In this document: positions 5,758 through 7,029 of the stretch, piece after piece
How the letters are laid out: every line of letters begins with the position of its first letter
How positions within the stretch are numbered: position 1 is the stretch's first letter
Assembly: GCA_964640965.1 (NCBI GenBank)
Contig: CAZXJB010000114.1
Coordinates: forward strand, 1-7,029
DNA length: 7,029 bases
Source: HRBIN12 sp964640965
GTDB lineage: Bacteria > Actinomycetota > UBA4738 > HRBIN12
Direction of reading: 5' to 3'
The notes under the pieces: model-generated
What the model was told of the DNA's origin: nothing
The model's input: the letters and a program-made list of their open reading frames with translations, nothing else
The model's database searches: none
Program-made: the position numbers and the translations under genes

Positions 5758-7015
5758 CCTGCCACACCCCCACGTCCGCGCCCCAGACGCGCAGGTGCCG
5801 CGGCGCGAGGACCGGCAGGCGGGCGAGCGGGGCGAACGCCCAGGCCTTCGCCAGCGCGACCCCGCCCGGCCCGAGCGCGAGCCCGGCGCCGACCGCGCCC
5901 AGCGTGCGGGGGATCCACCCGGCGCCGGCGAGCGCGAGCAGCGCCACCCCGAGGTTGTAGGCGGCGAGCTGCAGCGGCGCGCCCACCTCGCCCACCGCGA
6001 GCTGCCGCCGCCGCTCGTCGGGATGGCCCGGTCGGTTCATCGGCAGCAGGAACAGCCACGCCCCGAGCAGCGTCTGCAGCGCCCATCCCCCCACGAAGAT
6101 CGCGAGGTACGGCTCGCGGAAGGTCGCGAACGCCCCGCGCGCCAGCGCCGCCGCGAGGGCGATCGCCCCGACCTCGAACCACGCAGCGCCCGCGAGCAGG
6201 TGCTTGGCGGCCGCCGGCACCGGCCAGGTCCGGGGCACCCGCAGGACCCGGAGCACCATCCCGGCGAGGCCGAGGGCTCCGCCCGCGTACGCGAGCCCGC
6301 CGAGGCCCGCCAGCCACCGCAGGTCCGTCGCGAGCCCGACGCCGATGCCCACGAGGCCGAGCGCGAGCGCGCCGGCCGTCGCCCACCCCCGCCAGACCGG
6401 CATCCGGATGCGCAGGACCGTGGGCAGGAACGTCACGAGGGTGCCGGCGATCGTGAACGAGACCCACCCGAGCAGGTTCACGCTCATGTGCGCGAGGCGG
6501 AGCCGAGCCCACGCCTCGCCAACGACCGCGTTCGCGCCGAGGAGCGCCCCCAGCGTCCCGCCCGCGAGCATCGAGGCGACCGCGCCGAGGTACATCGCGA
6601 TCGGCAGCCCGTGGCGACCGTGCAGGGACCGGCGGCGGGCGCGCAGCACGATGGCGCCGAGGAGCGCGATCCCGAGCACGAACGCCGCGCCGCCCACCCC
6701 CGTCGTCGACGCCGAGCCGAGGACCCGTCCGACGGCGATCAGCGCCGTGCCGACCGTGACCAGTCCGAGCTGGGCGGCGACGAGCCACGCGGGCGGCGCG
6801 GGGGACGCGGTGAGGGCGAGCACGAAGTTCTGCATCGCCCCCGAGATCGCCGCCGAGACCGCCCCCGCGAGCGCGAGGTGCAGGGGCAGCCAGATCCCGA
6901 GGCGGTCGCGCTCGGGGAGCAGGAGCGAGAGCGCGGCCAGCGTGAGCCAGCCGCGCGAGAGCGTCATCGCCACGCGGCTCGTCGCGCGCGGCCGCGCGGC
7001 CCCCGCCCGGCTCAT
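5741..7015 (-). CDS. Polytopic membrane protein, NnrS / heme-copper oxidase subunit I-like (function unassigned)
   Basis: This 424-residue integral membrane protein has about eleven or twelve hydrophobic helices, for example near 41–71, 78–98, 105–125, 137–161, 175–200, 210–230, 236–256, 270–293, 303–325, 345–367 and 372–396. Histidines sit inside or at the edge of several helices: H46 (WLPLHLALAG), H176 (LAHMSVNLLGW) and H272 (KHLLAGAAWF). The H-x-x-x-N-L-L-G-W-V…G-T…F-L-P-T pattern (176–199) resembles NnrS and related heme-copper-oxidase-like domains, including those found beside or fused to copper nitrite reductases. A heme- or metal-binding redox or nitrosative-stress role is inferred, not shown. 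The start is uncertain: ATG at 7015 is used, but the frame stays open to the window edge, there is no clear ribosome site, and ATG at 6967, just before the first helix, is also plausible. Its end overlaps the MogA–XdhC gene, which supports a shared transcript. Confidence 0.72.
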   Translation of the reverse strand: MSRAGAARPRATSRVAMTLSRGWLTLAALSLLLPERDRLGIWLPLHLALAGAVSAAISGAMQNFVLALTASPAPPAWLVAAQLGLVTVGTALIAVGRVLGSASTTGVGGAAFVLGIALLGAIVLRARRRSLHGRHGLPIAMYLGAVASMLAGGTLGALLGANAVVGEAWARLRLAHMSVNLLGWVSFTIAGTLVTFLPTVLRIRMPVWRGWATAGALALGLVGIGVGLATDLRWLAGLGGLAYAGGALGLAGMVLRVLRVPRTWPVPAAAKHLLAGAAWFEVGAIALAAALARGAFATFREPYLAIFVGGWALQTLLGAWLFLLPMNRPGHPDERRRQLAVGEVGAPLQLAAYNLGVALLALAGAGWIPRTLGAVGAGLALGPGGVALAKAWAFAPLARLPVLAPRHLRVWGADVGVWQDGARG

Positions 7016-7029
7016 GCCGCCGCCCGGGC

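Larger units (their letters stand above)
1..7015 (-). other. Probable six-gene polycistronic unit with coupled junctions
   Basis: All six genes read leftwards with almost no space between them. The junctions are a 17-base overlap at 5741–5757, ATGA overlaps at 4480–4483 and 3731–3734, a TGATG overlap at 2358, and a gap of about 47 bases at 827–873. Several starts lack a clear Shine-Dalgarno sequence, so re-initiation at the overlaps probably sets their translation. No promoter is visible; it should lie right of the window or near 7029. The last gene leaves the left edge, so the operon's end is not seen. Single-transcript status is an inference from spacing. Confidence 0.7.

Noticed and set aside
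4492..6456. Open frame of 654 codons on the plus strand
   Set aside because: It lies antisense to the well-supported MogA–XdhC and membrane protein genes, is Arg/Pro-rich low complexity in its second half, and shows no family motif. It is a by-product of extreme GC content.

Overview
The window is very GC-rich and almost entirely coding, with all six genes on the minus strand. Third codon positions are nearly saturated with G/C, which is why long antisense open frames appear on both strands; none of these resembles a protein. The base composition, the Arg/Ala/Gly-rich proteins and the family content (a MogA–XdhC fusion, a NnrS/heme-copper-oxidase-like membrane protein, secreted sulfatases and a phospholipase C-type phosphoesterase) suggest a high-GC actinobacterial lineage such as Thermoleophilia, or a high-GC Chloroflexota such as Limnocylindria. 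The window has no rRNA or marker gene to decide between them.

Transcription runs right to left. The first gene (7015→5741) encodes a polytopic membrane protein with histidines placed like those of heme-binding oxidase/NnrS-type proteins. It overlaps a fusion gene (5757→4480) that joins a MogA/MoaB-type molybdopterin adenylyltransferase domain to an XdhC/CoxI-type molybdenum-cofactor insertion chaperone. By a 4-base ATGA overlap this leads to a class I SAM-dependent methyltransferase (4483→3731). Another ATGA overlap leads to sulfatase A (3734→2358), and a 1-base TGATG overlap leads to its tandem paralogue, sulfatase B (2358→874). After a gap of about 47 bases comes a phospholipase C/acid phosphatase-type phosphoesterase (826→off the left edge).

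The arrangement looks like one translationally coupled operon with two functional halves: a cytoplasmic/membrane half for molybdenum cofactor handling and perhaps redox chemistry, and an exported half of three alkaline-phosphatase-like hydrolases (two sulfatases and a phosphoesterase) that would release sulfate and phosphate or alcohols from external esters. Whether the halves cooperate cannot be told from the sequence; they may simply share a transcript. No molybdoenzyme, formylglycine-generating enzyme or transporter lies in the window.

I see no RNA genes, mobile elements, CRISPR arrays, convincing promoters or terminators. The only non-coding stretch is the short gap at 827–873. I found no clear evidence of a wholly new system. 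The most notable points are the MogA–XdhC fusion with an altered Rossmann glycine motif, its pairing with the membrane protein, and the duplicated sulfatases with different membrane topologies.
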